Below, piece after piece: positions 6,757-14,200 of a DNA stretch of 20,207 bases. Source of the stretch: Geobacter sp. UBA6802 (GTDB lineage: Bacteria; Desulfobacterota; Desulfuromonadia; Geobacterales; Pseudopelobacteraceae); assembly GCA_002452325.1 (NCBI GenBank), contig DKFG01000255.1, forward strand, positions 4,038 through 24,244, given 5' to 3'. The first letter of the stretch is position 1, and the number at the start of each line of letters is the position of its first letter. The position numbers were made by a program, and so were the translations under genes. The notes beneath the pieces are model-generated. The model was not told the origin of the DNA. It did not search any database and was given only the letters and a program-made list of their open reading frames with translations.

Positions 6757-8298
6757 ATGAAAAAGAAACTGCCCATCGGTATCCAGACCTTCCGCGAGAT
6801 TCGGGAGGATAACTGCTATTACGTTGACAAGACGCCCTTTGCCCTTAAATTGATTGAACAGGGCAAATACTACTTCCTCTCCCGCCCCCGCCGGTTTGGC
6901 AAGAGCCTGTTTCTGGATACCCTGAAAGAGCTGTTTGAAGGTAACGAGCCGCTCTTTCGGGGGTTGTACTGTCATGATCAATGGGATTGGCAGGTCAAGT
7001 ATCCGGTCATCAGAATCAGCTTTGGCGGCGGGGTGCTCGGGTCACGCAAAGAACTTGAGGAATCATTGCACCAGCAGTTGACCTGCCATGAACAAAAAGC
7101 CGGGCTGCAGCCTGCCTTTCCTGATATGCGCAGTCGCTTCATCAGTCTGATTCAACACCTCTGCACCCAGACCGGCCAACGGGTAGTAATCCTGGTCGAC
7201 GAATACGACAAACCGATCCTTGACAGGATTGAACAGCCGGAAATCGCCCTTGAAATCCGCGAAGGCTTAAAAGACTTCTACTCCGTCATCAAAGACAGTG
7301 ACGCCTGCGTTAAATTCGCTTTTCTCACCGGGGTCAGCAAATTCAGCAAGGTCAGCCTCTTCTCCGGTCTCAACAACCTTGAAGATATCACTATCAGCAG
7401 CACCTACTCCAGTATCTGTGGTTACACCGATGCCGACGTTGACACGGTCTTTGCCCCTGAACTGGAAGGGCTGGACCGTGACGAGATCAGAATCTGGTAC
7501 AACGGCTACAACTGGACCGGTGAAGCGGTCTACAACCCGTTCGACCTGTTGCTGTTGTTCCGTGAGCGCCAGTTCCGTCCCTTCTGGTTTGAAACCGGCA
7601 CCCCCACCTTTCTGATCAAACTGCTGTCGGAACGCCAGCAGCACACCCCTGATCTTAGCCGCATCATGGCCCCTGAATCCCTGCTCTCCACTTTTGATGT
7701 GGGCAACATCCCCACTGAGGCGCTGATGTTTCAGGCCGGGTATCTGACCATTGACAGCTTCCGTTATCTGCCGGGCAGGCTTGAGCTGACCTTGCGTTAC
7801 CCCAACCTTGAAGTGCAGGCCAGCCTGAACGACAGTCTGCTGCAGGCATTATCAAAAGACCCGATGGTACCTGCCCGCAACATCAGCCGTTTGTATGACA
7901 TCTTGCAGGTCAACGACATCCCGGCCCTGCAGGAACTCTTTCACTCCTTCTATGCCTCCATCCCCCACGACTGGTACCGCAAGAACCAGCTGGAGAACTA
8001 CGAGGGCTACTACGCCAGTATCTTTTACAGCTACTTTGCTTCGCTGGGTCTGGATATCCGGGTTGAAGACAGCACCAACAAAGGCCGGATTGATATGACC
8101 GTGCTCTTTAACAACCACATTTGGCTGTTTGAATTCAAGGTAGTGGAGATGGTGCCGAAAGGAAAGGCACTGGACCAGCTGAAACAGAAAGGCTATGCCG
8201 AAAAATACCGCGCCCTCAACCAGCCGATCCACCTGATCGGGGTTGAGTTCAGCAGAGACAGCCGGAATATTGTAGGGTTTGAGGTGGAGGATGGTTAG
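6757..8298 (+). CDS. AAA-ATPase-like protein with C-terminal PD-(D/E)XK nuclease domain
   Basis: This protein of about 513 residues has two domains. The N-terminal AAA-ATPase-like domain starts with the family signature LPIGIQTFREIRE and YYVDKTPF, has a P-loop-like SRPRRFGKSL with K49, and a Walker B VVILVDEYDKP with D148/E149. The C-terminal nuclease-like domain (DUF1703 type) shows GRIDM with D446 and FEFKV with E459 and K461. The family is widespread, often multicopy and patchily distributed, and its function is unknown. The ATG at 6757 is preferred because AGGAAA sits about eight bases upstream and the family homology begins there; a GTG at 6712 would add 15 unlikely residues. It lies 47 bases after the Uma2 gene, another PD-(D/E)XK-type protein. 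No frameshift is seen. Confidence 0.9.
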   Translation: MKKKLPIGIQTFREIREDNCYYVDKTPFALKLIEQGKYYFLSRPRRFGKSLFLDTLKELFEGNEPLFRGLYCHDQWDWQVKYPVIRISFGGGVLGSRKELEESLHQQLTCHEQKAGLQPAFPDMRSRFISLIQHLCTQTGQRVVILVDEYDKPILDRIEQPEIALEIREGLKDFYSVIKDSDACVKFAFLTGVSKFSKVSLFSGLNNLEDITISSTYSSICGYTDADVDTVFAPELEGLDRDEIRIWYNGYNWTGEAVYNPFDLLLLFRERQFRPFWFETGTPTFLIKLLSERQQHTPDLSRIMAPESLLSTFDVGNIPTEALMFQAGYLTIDSFRYLPGRLELTLRYPNLEVQASLNDSLLQALSKDPMVPARNISRLYDILQVNDIPALQELFHSFYASIPHDWYRKNQLENYEGYYASIFYSYFASLGLDIRVEDSTNKGRIDMTVLFNNHIWLFEFKVVEMVPKGKALDQLKQKGYAEKYRALNQPIHLIGVEFSRDSRNIVGFEVEDG

Positions 8299-8387
8299 AT
8301 TTGCATCGGATACATTGGCTTGGTCAGAAGTCCGGCTGATACCAGGTATACACAGTTTGATCGGCTGGAAAGTTGAAAGACGGGATT

Positions 8388-9083
8388 ATGTTCAGCACAC
8401 ATAACATACGGCTGGCATCCGATACAGAACGGATATTTTATCAGCATACGTTATATCCGCTACAGGATCATATCTGCCGCCTGGCAGGCCAGGCGGGGGG
8501 GCTGTATCTGTCAGGAGGCACCTGCCTTTCAAGGGCTTATTTCAATCACCGTTACTCCGACGATCTCGACTTCTTCTACAATGGCCATCTTCACCCCAAG
8601 GAGAATTTTCAGGTCGAGGTGCAGGAGCTCATTGAACTGGTAGCAGCCGGCTTTGCCGTAGAACCGCTCATTTCAAGCGACTACTTCAAGCGCATCATGG
8701 TAAAAGATCAGGAGACCGCCCTCAAAGTCGAGTTTATCTATGATCCACATCCCCATATAGGCAAATTTGTTGAATGGAATGGTTGTCTGGTGGATTCAGT
8801 AGAGAACATTGGGGTAAACAAGATCACTGCTGTTCAGGATAGAAAGACGGCCAAGGATTTTGTTGATCTCTACTTCCTGCTACAAAAACTCAATCTGGAA
8901 CAGCTGGTTGATGACGCACAACAGAAGATTGTGCCACTTGACTATGAAAACACGCTGTTGGCCTTTTCTGATCGGCGTCTTGAGGGCACAGCTCTTATGA
9001 TCACGCCATTGGAACCGGAAGAGATGAACCGTTTTGGTTCAGAACTTATCAGAAAACTTATAGCTCATGCACGAACGGTTTAA
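8388..9083 (+). CDS. Nucleotidyltransferase, AbiEii/AbiGii toxin-like
   Basis: This protein of about 231 residues belongs to the AbiEii-type nucleotidyltransferases. The key motifs are LSGGTCLSRAY with G43-G44-T45 followed by SDDLDFF with D59 and D61, a third acidic site in LKVEFIYD, and the C-terminal KDFVDLYFL with K156, D157 and D160. AbiEii toxins transfer nucleotides to targets such as tRNA in abortive-infection systems, and their antitoxin AbiEi is normally encoded upstream. No AbiEi gene is present here. A small gene of unknown family overlaps the 3' end by 17 bases and may be the partner. The ATG at 8388 is used; a TTG at 8373 is an alternative. The ribosome site is weak for both. Confidence 0.87.
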   Translation: MFSTHNIRLASDTERIFYQHTLYPLQDHICRLAGQAGGLYLSGGTCLSRAYFNHRYSDDLDFFYNGHLHPKENFQVEVQELIELVAAGFAVEPLISSDYFKRIMVKDQETALKVEFIYDPHPHIGKFVEWNGCLVDSVENIGVNKITAVQDRKTAKDFVDLYFLLQKLNLEQLVDDAQQKIVPLDYENTLLAFSDRRLEGTALMITPLEPEEMNRFGSELIRKLIAHARTV

Positions 9084-9321
9084 TAAATATTTCTGGGATG
9101 GTGGTAGCGATTATTGCTCTGGCCCCTACAGGCTGCATCGCATCATCGAATACGCCTCGTTTCCTGATCTGATTCAGTATCCATTTTCAGAGATAAAGCA
9201 GAATCTGGCACAGATAGACCTGAAAAAACTCAGAACATCACAGAGCCGGATTGATCTCATGCAACTTGTGCTTGAAAAAATCGATGTAATCAACACCTGG
9301 GATGATCTTTTTTTTCGGTAA
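9067..9321 (+). CDS. Small conserved-looking protein coupled to the AbiEii-like gene
   Basis: This 84-residue protein is one I do not recognise with a named function. It overlaps the end of the nucleotidyltransferase gene by 17 bases, which argues for translational coupling and joint function. It is soluble, with no signal or membrane segment. The first half is rich in aromatics and charge (FNKYFWDGG, YRLHRIIEYASFPDLIQYPF). The second half looks helical and includes LKKLRTSQSRIDLMQLVLEKI, split here by position about 53-74. It has no obvious winged-helix like AbiEi. I recall similar small proteins beside such nucleotidyltransferases, but cannot verify this. It could be the antitoxin or an accessory subunit. 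Confidence 0.75.
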   Translation: MHERFNKYFWDGGSDYCSGPYRLHRIIEYASFPDLIQYPFSEIKQNLAQIDLKKLRTSQSRIDLMQLVLEKIDVINTWDDLFFR

Positions 9322-9349
9322 TCCTTGGTGGCAGAAGAGGAATCTTACC

Positions 9350-9745
9350 ATGGTAGCCTGTTTTGAAAATACCGAATTGAAACCACTCATACAAACGATT
9401 AGAGAATTAAAAACTTCAGGCGATGTAAAGCTTGCGCTTCTGTATGGCTCATTTGCCAATAATAGCCAGCATTGCCGGTCTGATATTGACCTTGCACTTG
9501 TTCTCTCTCCGGTTTCATTAGATCACGAAATAGCCGTAATTGATCGTATACTTATGTCAGCAGATCGGCAGGTATCCGTACTGCGTCTTGATGATCAGGA
9601 TGAATCTCCTTTTGTCATACAAAATGCGCTTAAAGGTATCCATCTGATTGAGCCAGACCAGGATTGTTATTATCAGATAGCTGATTGGGCATTGCATGAA
9701 GCTGAGAGTATCAACGCAAGGAGGCAGCGTACGTATGTCGACTGA
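9350..9745 (+). CDS. mntA: MNT-type nucleotidyltransferase, MntA-like antitoxin
   Basis: This 131-residue minimal nucleotidyltransferase carries the MntA signature GSX10DXD exactly: G33-S34, ten residues, then D45-I46-D47 (LYGSFANNSQ and RSDIDLALV). In characterised MntA/HepT systems the MNT protein adds AMP to a tyrosine of the HEPN toxin and so silences it. The HEPN partner is the next gene, overlapping by 11 bases. The ATG at 9350 has GAGG nine bases upstream and gives the family-like N-terminus; an in-frame start at 9302 would add a doubtful leader. One oddity is that the strand after the DXD, where a third carboxylate is usual, reads QVSVLRL with S76, so catalytic competence is uncertain. 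AT-richer than the pilD region. Confidence 0.9.
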   Translation: MVACFENTELKPLIQTIRELKTSGDVKLALLYGSFANNSQHCRSDIDLALVLSPVSLDHEIAVIDRILMSADRQVSVLRLDDQDESPFVIQNALKGIHLIEPDQDCYYQIADWALHEAESINARRQRTYVD

Positions 9746-10139
9746 TGAACGTCTGATAGCGTTTCTTATTGACTCTCTTCAATATTTTGAGGCGAAGCTC
9801 GAAGGAGTTGATCGTGACAGGTATTTTGCCGATCGTGACATCAGAAATATCCTGGACAAAACCATTAACGACATAATCCTGTGTAGTGTTGATATCTGTG
9901 AAGAATTATTGAAGTCTGAAAAGAAAACTATTCCAGATACCTATAGAGATACCATACTGGCGTGTCATGATCTCTTGGGCGACTGCGTCATTGCAATTGC
10001 CCCTTTGGTGCGGCACCGTAATGAGATGATCCACCAATATGTAAAAGTTAACTGGCAGAATATTGTCACGGTGAAGCAAAAAAATAATGCCATACGAGAC
10101 TTTGTATCCAAGGTTGAGGCAAGAAAAGTACATAAGTAA
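9735..10139 (+). CDS. hepT: HEPN-domain RNase toxin, HepT-like
   Basis: This 134-residue all-helical HEPN protein has the toxin motif RX4HXY: R95-NEMI-H100-Q-Y102 in VRHRNEMIHQY. R and H form the RNase site of HEPN dimers, and Y102 corresponds to the tyrosine AMPylated by MntA in the studied Shewanella system. It starts at the ATG at 9735 behind a strong AAGGAGG (9718-9724) and overlaps the mntA-like gene by 11 bases, as expected for a toxin-antitoxin pair. The motif is complete, so the toxin is probably active unless modified. Residues upstream of 9735 in the same frame are out of character. It is followed in the same frame by the decayed higB remnant. Confidence 0.92.
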   Translation: MSTDERLIAFLIDSLQYFEAKLEGVDRDRYFADRDIRNILDKTINDIILCSVDICEELLKSEKKTIPDTYRDTILACHDLLGDCVIAIAPLVRHRNEMIHQYVKVNWQNIVTVKQKNNAIRDFVSKVEARKVHK

Positions 10140-10154
10140 GTGATCGGCAAGAGG

Positions 10155-10223
10155 ATGAAAGTCAAGATGCTTGGGTGGATTGATGGCAACGCCATTGATG
10201 TTGAGATAGTAGATTATCACTGA
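10155..10223 (+). pseudogene. higB: higB toxin remnant (C-terminal end only)
   Basis: A 22-codon frame, opening just after the hepT stop, ends in WIDGNAIDVEIVDYH and a TGA. That ending closely resembles the C-terminus of HigB/RelE-type toxins (DGDAYDVxxxDYH), and a higA-like gene follows 14 bases later, the normal higB-higA order. The N-terminal three quarters of the toxin, with its catalytic surface, is missing, so no active RNase can be made. The small ATG frame is not thought to be a gene. The assignment rests on a short match plus context. Confidence 0.6.
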
Positions 10224-10237
10224 AAAAATAGTGGCTT

Positions 10238-10483
10238 ATGACAACCTACCTTGAACCAATACATCCAGGTGAGATCCTTTTTGAAGAGTTTTTGCAGCCG
10301 ATGGGTATCAGCATCAACCGTCTTGCCCGTGACTTGGAAGTACCTCCGGGAAGAATCAGCACCATCGTGAACGGGAAGCGTTTAATCACTGCTGATACTG
10401 CTTTAAGGCTTGGAATGTATTCCGCTCAGCGCACAAACTGTTCCCTGAGCGGAGTCGAAGGGAACTTACTCAGAATTAGGTAA
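10238..10483 (+). pseudogene. higA: HigA-type antitoxin, 3' end replaced by REP-like repeat
   Basis: The first 61 residues are a good HigA/VapI-type helix-turn-helix antitoxin: IHPGEILFEEFLQPMGIS, then INRLARDLEVPPGRISTIVNGKR, then LITADTALRLGMY. Family members continue with an F..SPEFWLNLQ..YDL-type tail. Here the sequence switches after codon 61 into a REP-like palindrome beginning at 10421, and the reading frame runs through the repeat to a chance stop at 10481-10483. The DNA-binding part may still be made, as an 81-residue truncated protein that might act as an orphan regulator. The cognate toxin upstream is reduced to a stub, so the whole module appears dead. No strong ribosome site was noted. 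Confidence 0.8.
10421..10465. repeat. REP-like palindromic element inserted in higA
   Basis: This element contains two nested inverted repeats: TCCGCTCAG (10421-10429) with CTGAGCGGA (10445-10453), nine of nine matching, and GTTCCCT (10440-10446) with AGGGAAC (10459-10465), seven of seven. The core GAGCGGAGTCGAAGGG is of the dispersed repeat type related to CCTTCGACTCCGCTCAGG seen in many bacterial genomes. It starts exactly where the HigA similarity stops. Confidence 0.75.
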
Positions 10484-10766
10484 AAAGCAAGCCAGGAAAA
10501 TCTTTTTGAAGGAGGCACCTTTTGCCGGTTTTCACGTATTTGATCAGCTCGTTGAGGTGATAGAAAAACAAATCTGTCTCTGTTTTTGTATAGCACCGTT
10601 CACCCAGAGCTTGTCGAAGGGTGGATGTTTCGCCATTCATGTTTCGACAGGCTCAACATGAACGGCATAAGTGAGAGCGGTATTGGTCTTAACTCTTACC
10701 TTTTTGCATACCTTCTGCTGACTTGCCTCCATAAACTCTGAAAATTATGCGGAGTACCCCAGCTGA
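10484..10766. other. Non-coding stretch with decayed sequence
   Basis: No gene is supported here. Two frames, one on each strand, are open for tens of codons around 10484-10660, but neither has a plausible start or a recognisable product. The stretch holds one REP-like palindrome (10596-10665). The remainder is AT-rich sequence leading to the regulatory region of the pilus operon. It is probably debris from the accessory block, including whatever was the end of higA. Confidence 0.6.
10596..10665. repeat. REP-like imperfect inverted repeat
   Basis: The ends CCGTTCA (10596-10602) and TGAACGG (10659-10665) are perfect inverted repeats. Inside them, GAGCTTGTCGAA (10606-10617) pairs with TTCGACAGGCTC (10643-10654) with a single wobble mismatch. 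The centre is a loop of about 25 bases. The sequence shares CCC-GAGC-TCGAAGGG elements with the copy inside higA and has the common CTTGTCGAAGG / TTCGACAGGCTC repeat form. It could fold into a long hairpin and might stop transcription from the toxin block. Confidence 0.8.
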
Positions 10767-10767
10767 T

Positions 10768-10784
10768 TCAGTATAAGATACTGA
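10768..10784. promoter_or_regulatory. Perfect palindrome, candidate activator/operator site
   Basis: TCAGTAT-aag-ATACTGA is a perfect palindrome with 7-base arms and a 3-base centre. It ends 22 bases before the -24 GG of the predicted sigma-54 promoter of the pilY1 operon. A related but less symmetrical sequence lies before the DsbC-like gene (5195-5216). It is a candidate binding site for the NtrC-family regulator at 3738-5111, although such sites usually lie farther upstream. Confidence 0.4.
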
Positions 10785-10805
10785 TATTTATATCTTTTGT
10801 GTGCG

Positions 10806-10821
10806 TGGCATAGCTTGTGCA
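10806..10821 (+). promoter_or_regulatory. Sigma-54 (-24/-12) promoter of the pilY1 operon
   Basis: TGGCAT-AGCTT-GTGCA has GG at 10807-10808, exactly ten bases, then GC at 10819-10820. The flanking bases match the sigma-54 consensus except G for T at the first base of the TTGCA box. The predicted start is near 10832, about 54 bases before the first ATG. It is preceded by a palindrome and lies upstream of at least six co-directional pilus genes. Confidence 0.55.
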
Positions 10822-10885
10822 GATGCAAATGACGGATAGGCAGAGGGGATGTTCCTGATTTCAACTATTTAAAGGAGTAAATGCC

Positions 10886-11230
10886 ATGCGCTACAGTTTA
10901 TTGCTACTGATTTGTATCATTACGGTGGCGACAGGTACGCCGTATGTATTAGCCATGACAGTGCAGTCGGGCAGTCCTGAGCCGCAGCGGGTAAGGAAGG
11001 GAAATGACCAGCCCACCGGTCTGTTTGGCGGTATCAAGCCCGATGGTACTTTTGTATTCAGGCTGTCGGCATCAAAAGGAATCAGGTTTTACCGTCTGGC
11101 ATCAAACGTCCGGTTGTCCGGTTTCCCTTCAGGCCAGACACTGCAGCAGCTGCCTGAGGGAGCGCCGATCAGGCTGACTGTGGAAAATTATAGAATTACG
11201 GTTGTTGAGGCATTAGGAGGCCAGCTATGA
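10886..11230 (+). CDS. Small secreted protein leading the pilY1 operon
   Basis: This 114-residue protein has a clear signal peptide (MRYSLLLLICIITVATGTPYVLA, split at about residue 23), so it acts in the periplasm or outside. I do not recognise the family. The mature part is short, without cysteines, and probably mostly beta-strand, with a GLFGGIKPDGTFVFRL segment and a C-terminal RLTVENYRITVVEAL. The start has AAAGGAG eight bases upstream. Its stop overlaps the pilY1 start in ATGA, so the two are translationally coupled. A role in PilY1 export, assembly or regulation is the natural guess, but it is inference only. It is the first gene behind the predicted sigma-54 promoter. Confidence 0.85.
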   Translation: MRYSLLLLICIITVATGTPYVLAMTVQSGSPEPQRVRKGNDQPTGLFGGIKPDGTFVFRLSASKGIRFYRLASNVRLSGFPSGQTLQQLPEGAPIRLTVENYRITVVEALGGQL

Positions 11231-14200
11231 AGAGAATAATCGCGTTTATTATCCTGCTTGGCACCCTCTCTGTTGCTCAGATCAGCTTTGCTGCTGCTCC
11301 TTCTGTCACCAGCTGGTCTCCAACAAACGGTTCAACCGGGGTGGACGAAAACACCAGCATTGTCATCACCTTCAGTTCTGATCCGGCTTTGAATAGCGCT
11401 ACCATTAACGGCACCAACGTCTACATGAGAACCGGCGCCTCCTGTTCTGGTGGCACTGCTGTTGCTGTGTCGCTATCCTCATCACTGGCCAGCCCCACAT
11501 CAACGGTAACCGTTACTCCCAGCGTTCCTTTGACATCAGGTCTAACGTACGTGGTCTGCGCCCGGCGTAACACAACAAACGGCATCAAGAATACCTCGAA
11601 CCAGAGCTTAACTGCCAGTAGTCAGACCTCATTCACCGTCCGTGATTATGTTGCCCCTACGATAACGGTCCGGGCGCCAGACCCACCCAGCGGGGTGCAG
11701 TCAAATAATAATCCGACGATTCAGCTTACCTTCAATGAAAGAATGGATCAAACCACCATCACAACAGCTTCTGTATTATTGGAAAACATAACGGACGGTG
11801 TTCCGGTTGTGCTCAATAGTCCAACCTTTACAAACTTGACATCTCCCAACAGAACCAGAGCCAATTTTACACTGCCTGCAGTGCTGACAAGCCCCAAAAC
11901 CTACCGTGTAACTGTCATGAAAGATGTTGTTAAGGATCTTGGCGGTAATGCTCTTGACTATGCCGATAACTATACCTGGGAGTTCAGCATAGATAACACG
12001 GCCCCTGCAGTTATCAGCTATACGCCGAATACTGCCGAGTTGCCGGTGTATGTGAACACCGTCACTCCGCTGATTTCAGCGCTATTTACTGAGCCGATTG
12101 TTACTCCGACCACGACCAACTTTTATCTGAGGCGGGTCAGTCCCACCAGTGCGCTCATTGCCACTACTCCCGCTTTTGACAGTGGTACTTTTACGGCAAC
12201 ACTTGGTGGATTTACTCTGGACAACAATGCAACCTATACCGCTGTGTTGCTGGGTAATGCCCTGGCAACAGGCGCTGTGTCACCCTGTAACGTAAATAGC
12301 ACCACAAACGGCATCAAAGATTCGCTTGATAACAAGCTGGCAACCACTCTTTGCTGGACGTTTATTGTAGATACCCAGGCACCGACGGTGGCAGCCGTCA
12401 CTCCTGTAAACGGTACAGGCAATGTGGCGGTTGGCAGCAATGTTATAGTTGACTTTACTGAAAATCAGGCGCTACGCGAATCTACCATCAACGCCAGTAC
12501 CGTACAGGTTAGCGACGGTACAAACACCATCCCCTGTACCCTGTCATACGTTGCAGCCACCAAACGGTTGACCATATCCCCGCCGGGCGGATCTTTCAAC
12601 TATAACACTACCTATACGGTTTCACTTGGCGGCGGTCTGGCCGACAAGGCCGGCAATTTGCTGCCTGATTATTCCTTCAGTTTTACCACCCAAGCGGTTT
12701 CATCCGTGGTCTACACCCAGGTGCCTCCGTTCCTGAATGCGCCGGTAACGCCCAACATCCTGATCATATTGGATAATTCTAACAGTATGGATGAGGATAT
12801 GCAGGTTAATGCCATTGGATCACCGTTTTGCTCAAACAACGCAGATCCCAACACCTGTAGCAAATCAATCATTGCCCGCAAAGCTCTTACCAATATCATA
12901 AATACCTATTCAGACAAGATGCGGATAGGGCTGATGAGCTACAGGCTGAGTGGGGCCAGCGCCTATCAGTTGCATAATTCATTTTATTTTGCATCCTACG
13001 ACCCGGCCACCTATTGCCCAAACCCACCGACAGCCTGCTATGATTACTGCGTTACAGAAAGTACAACATCCAGAGATGCCTGCAATGCGGGCTGCCAACC
13101 CCAGAACGCACTTTTTAACGCAACGGTCCGGGATGAAATCATAAACAGTGGGGCTGCAAACTCAACAGCCATCAACAGTGTGCGCCGTCAGAACTACTGC
13201 TCGCTGATCTATCCTAAATACCAGAGGATGCCTAACCCTGCCGATAATACAAATTTTGTCTATTATGCTCTGCCGGGAACCCTGTACAGCAGCAGCAACG
13301 TCGGTACCAGGTATCTTTATTCAACCGGCTACAGTCCGGCAACCGGCAGTGACAGCTACGCGGCCTACAGCACCAAGATTGGCACGTCAAACGCAAATTC
13401 CGGGTACGCCAACCTTACTGCAAATTACAGCTTTACGCCTACCGATTCAGACCTTGCACTGGGCTTTGATGATTTCGGCAGACGGCTCTTCTGGTATTAC
13501 ACCAGCCGTACCTGGTATAGAGGGGATTCGCCGGGTCCGGGTTATCTGCATGTTCGGGCCGATATAAACGACCCGGCCAATAACACCCAGAAGAATGCCC
13601 TGCTTACCAAGCTGGGCGGTAACCGGACACCGCTGGCCTTTGAGAATGACGAGACCGGCTATATGAACTGCTCTGCATCTGACAGAAATACCTGCACTCA
13701 CATAATAAATGCCGGAAACACCCCTACCGAGGGAACACTGCAAACAGCGATTGATTATTTCAAGGGTACTCTTGTGCAGGGGGCGGCAGTACCCTCTCCG
13801 ATTCAGTATACGTGCCAGCGGAATTTTGTCATTTACGTTACTGATGGCCTTCCAAGCACCAATGCAAGCGGCACAAATGGCAGTGCAGACACCCTTCTTC
13901 CCGGTTCTATAACCAAGTTGAAAAACCTGCGGTGCCCTGAAAGCGGGGCTACCAGCGACAACTGCAAGGTGTTCAGGACCTTTGGTGCGACAAACAAAAA
14001 CTTTGATGTAAAAACCTTTGTGCTGGGTATGGGTCTGAACAGTGCGGCAAAGGCCAAACTGGATGATATGGCGTATGCAGGTGGCACTGATGTTTCAAAA
14101 GGCAGATATAGTGCACTTACATCGTATCTGACCGGTGATATTGTGATCTATAAGAATGCAAGCACCACTTTGGATGAGGCCTGGCTGGCATTGCAAAACT

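Noticed and set aside
8299..8387. Possible GG/GC promoter-like pairs before the AbiEii-like gene
   Set aside because: Spacing and flanks do not meet the sigma-54 pattern and no good sigma-70 boxes were found.
10155..10223. Independent 22-residue small protein gene
   Set aside because: The ending matches HigB C-termini and a higA gene follows, so a pseudogene remnant explains it better.
10482..10660. Open frames on both strands in the intergenic stretch
   Set aside because: No plausible start or recognisable family; the forward frame reads straight through the REP-like repeat.
10421..10665. CRISPR array
   Set aside because: Two dissimilar palindromes without regular spacing or spacers; they are REP-like repeats.
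12940..13600. Forward open frames inside pilY1 in other phases
   Set aside because: They are shadows inside a continuous 1881-codon gene with clear domains and have no ribosome sites.
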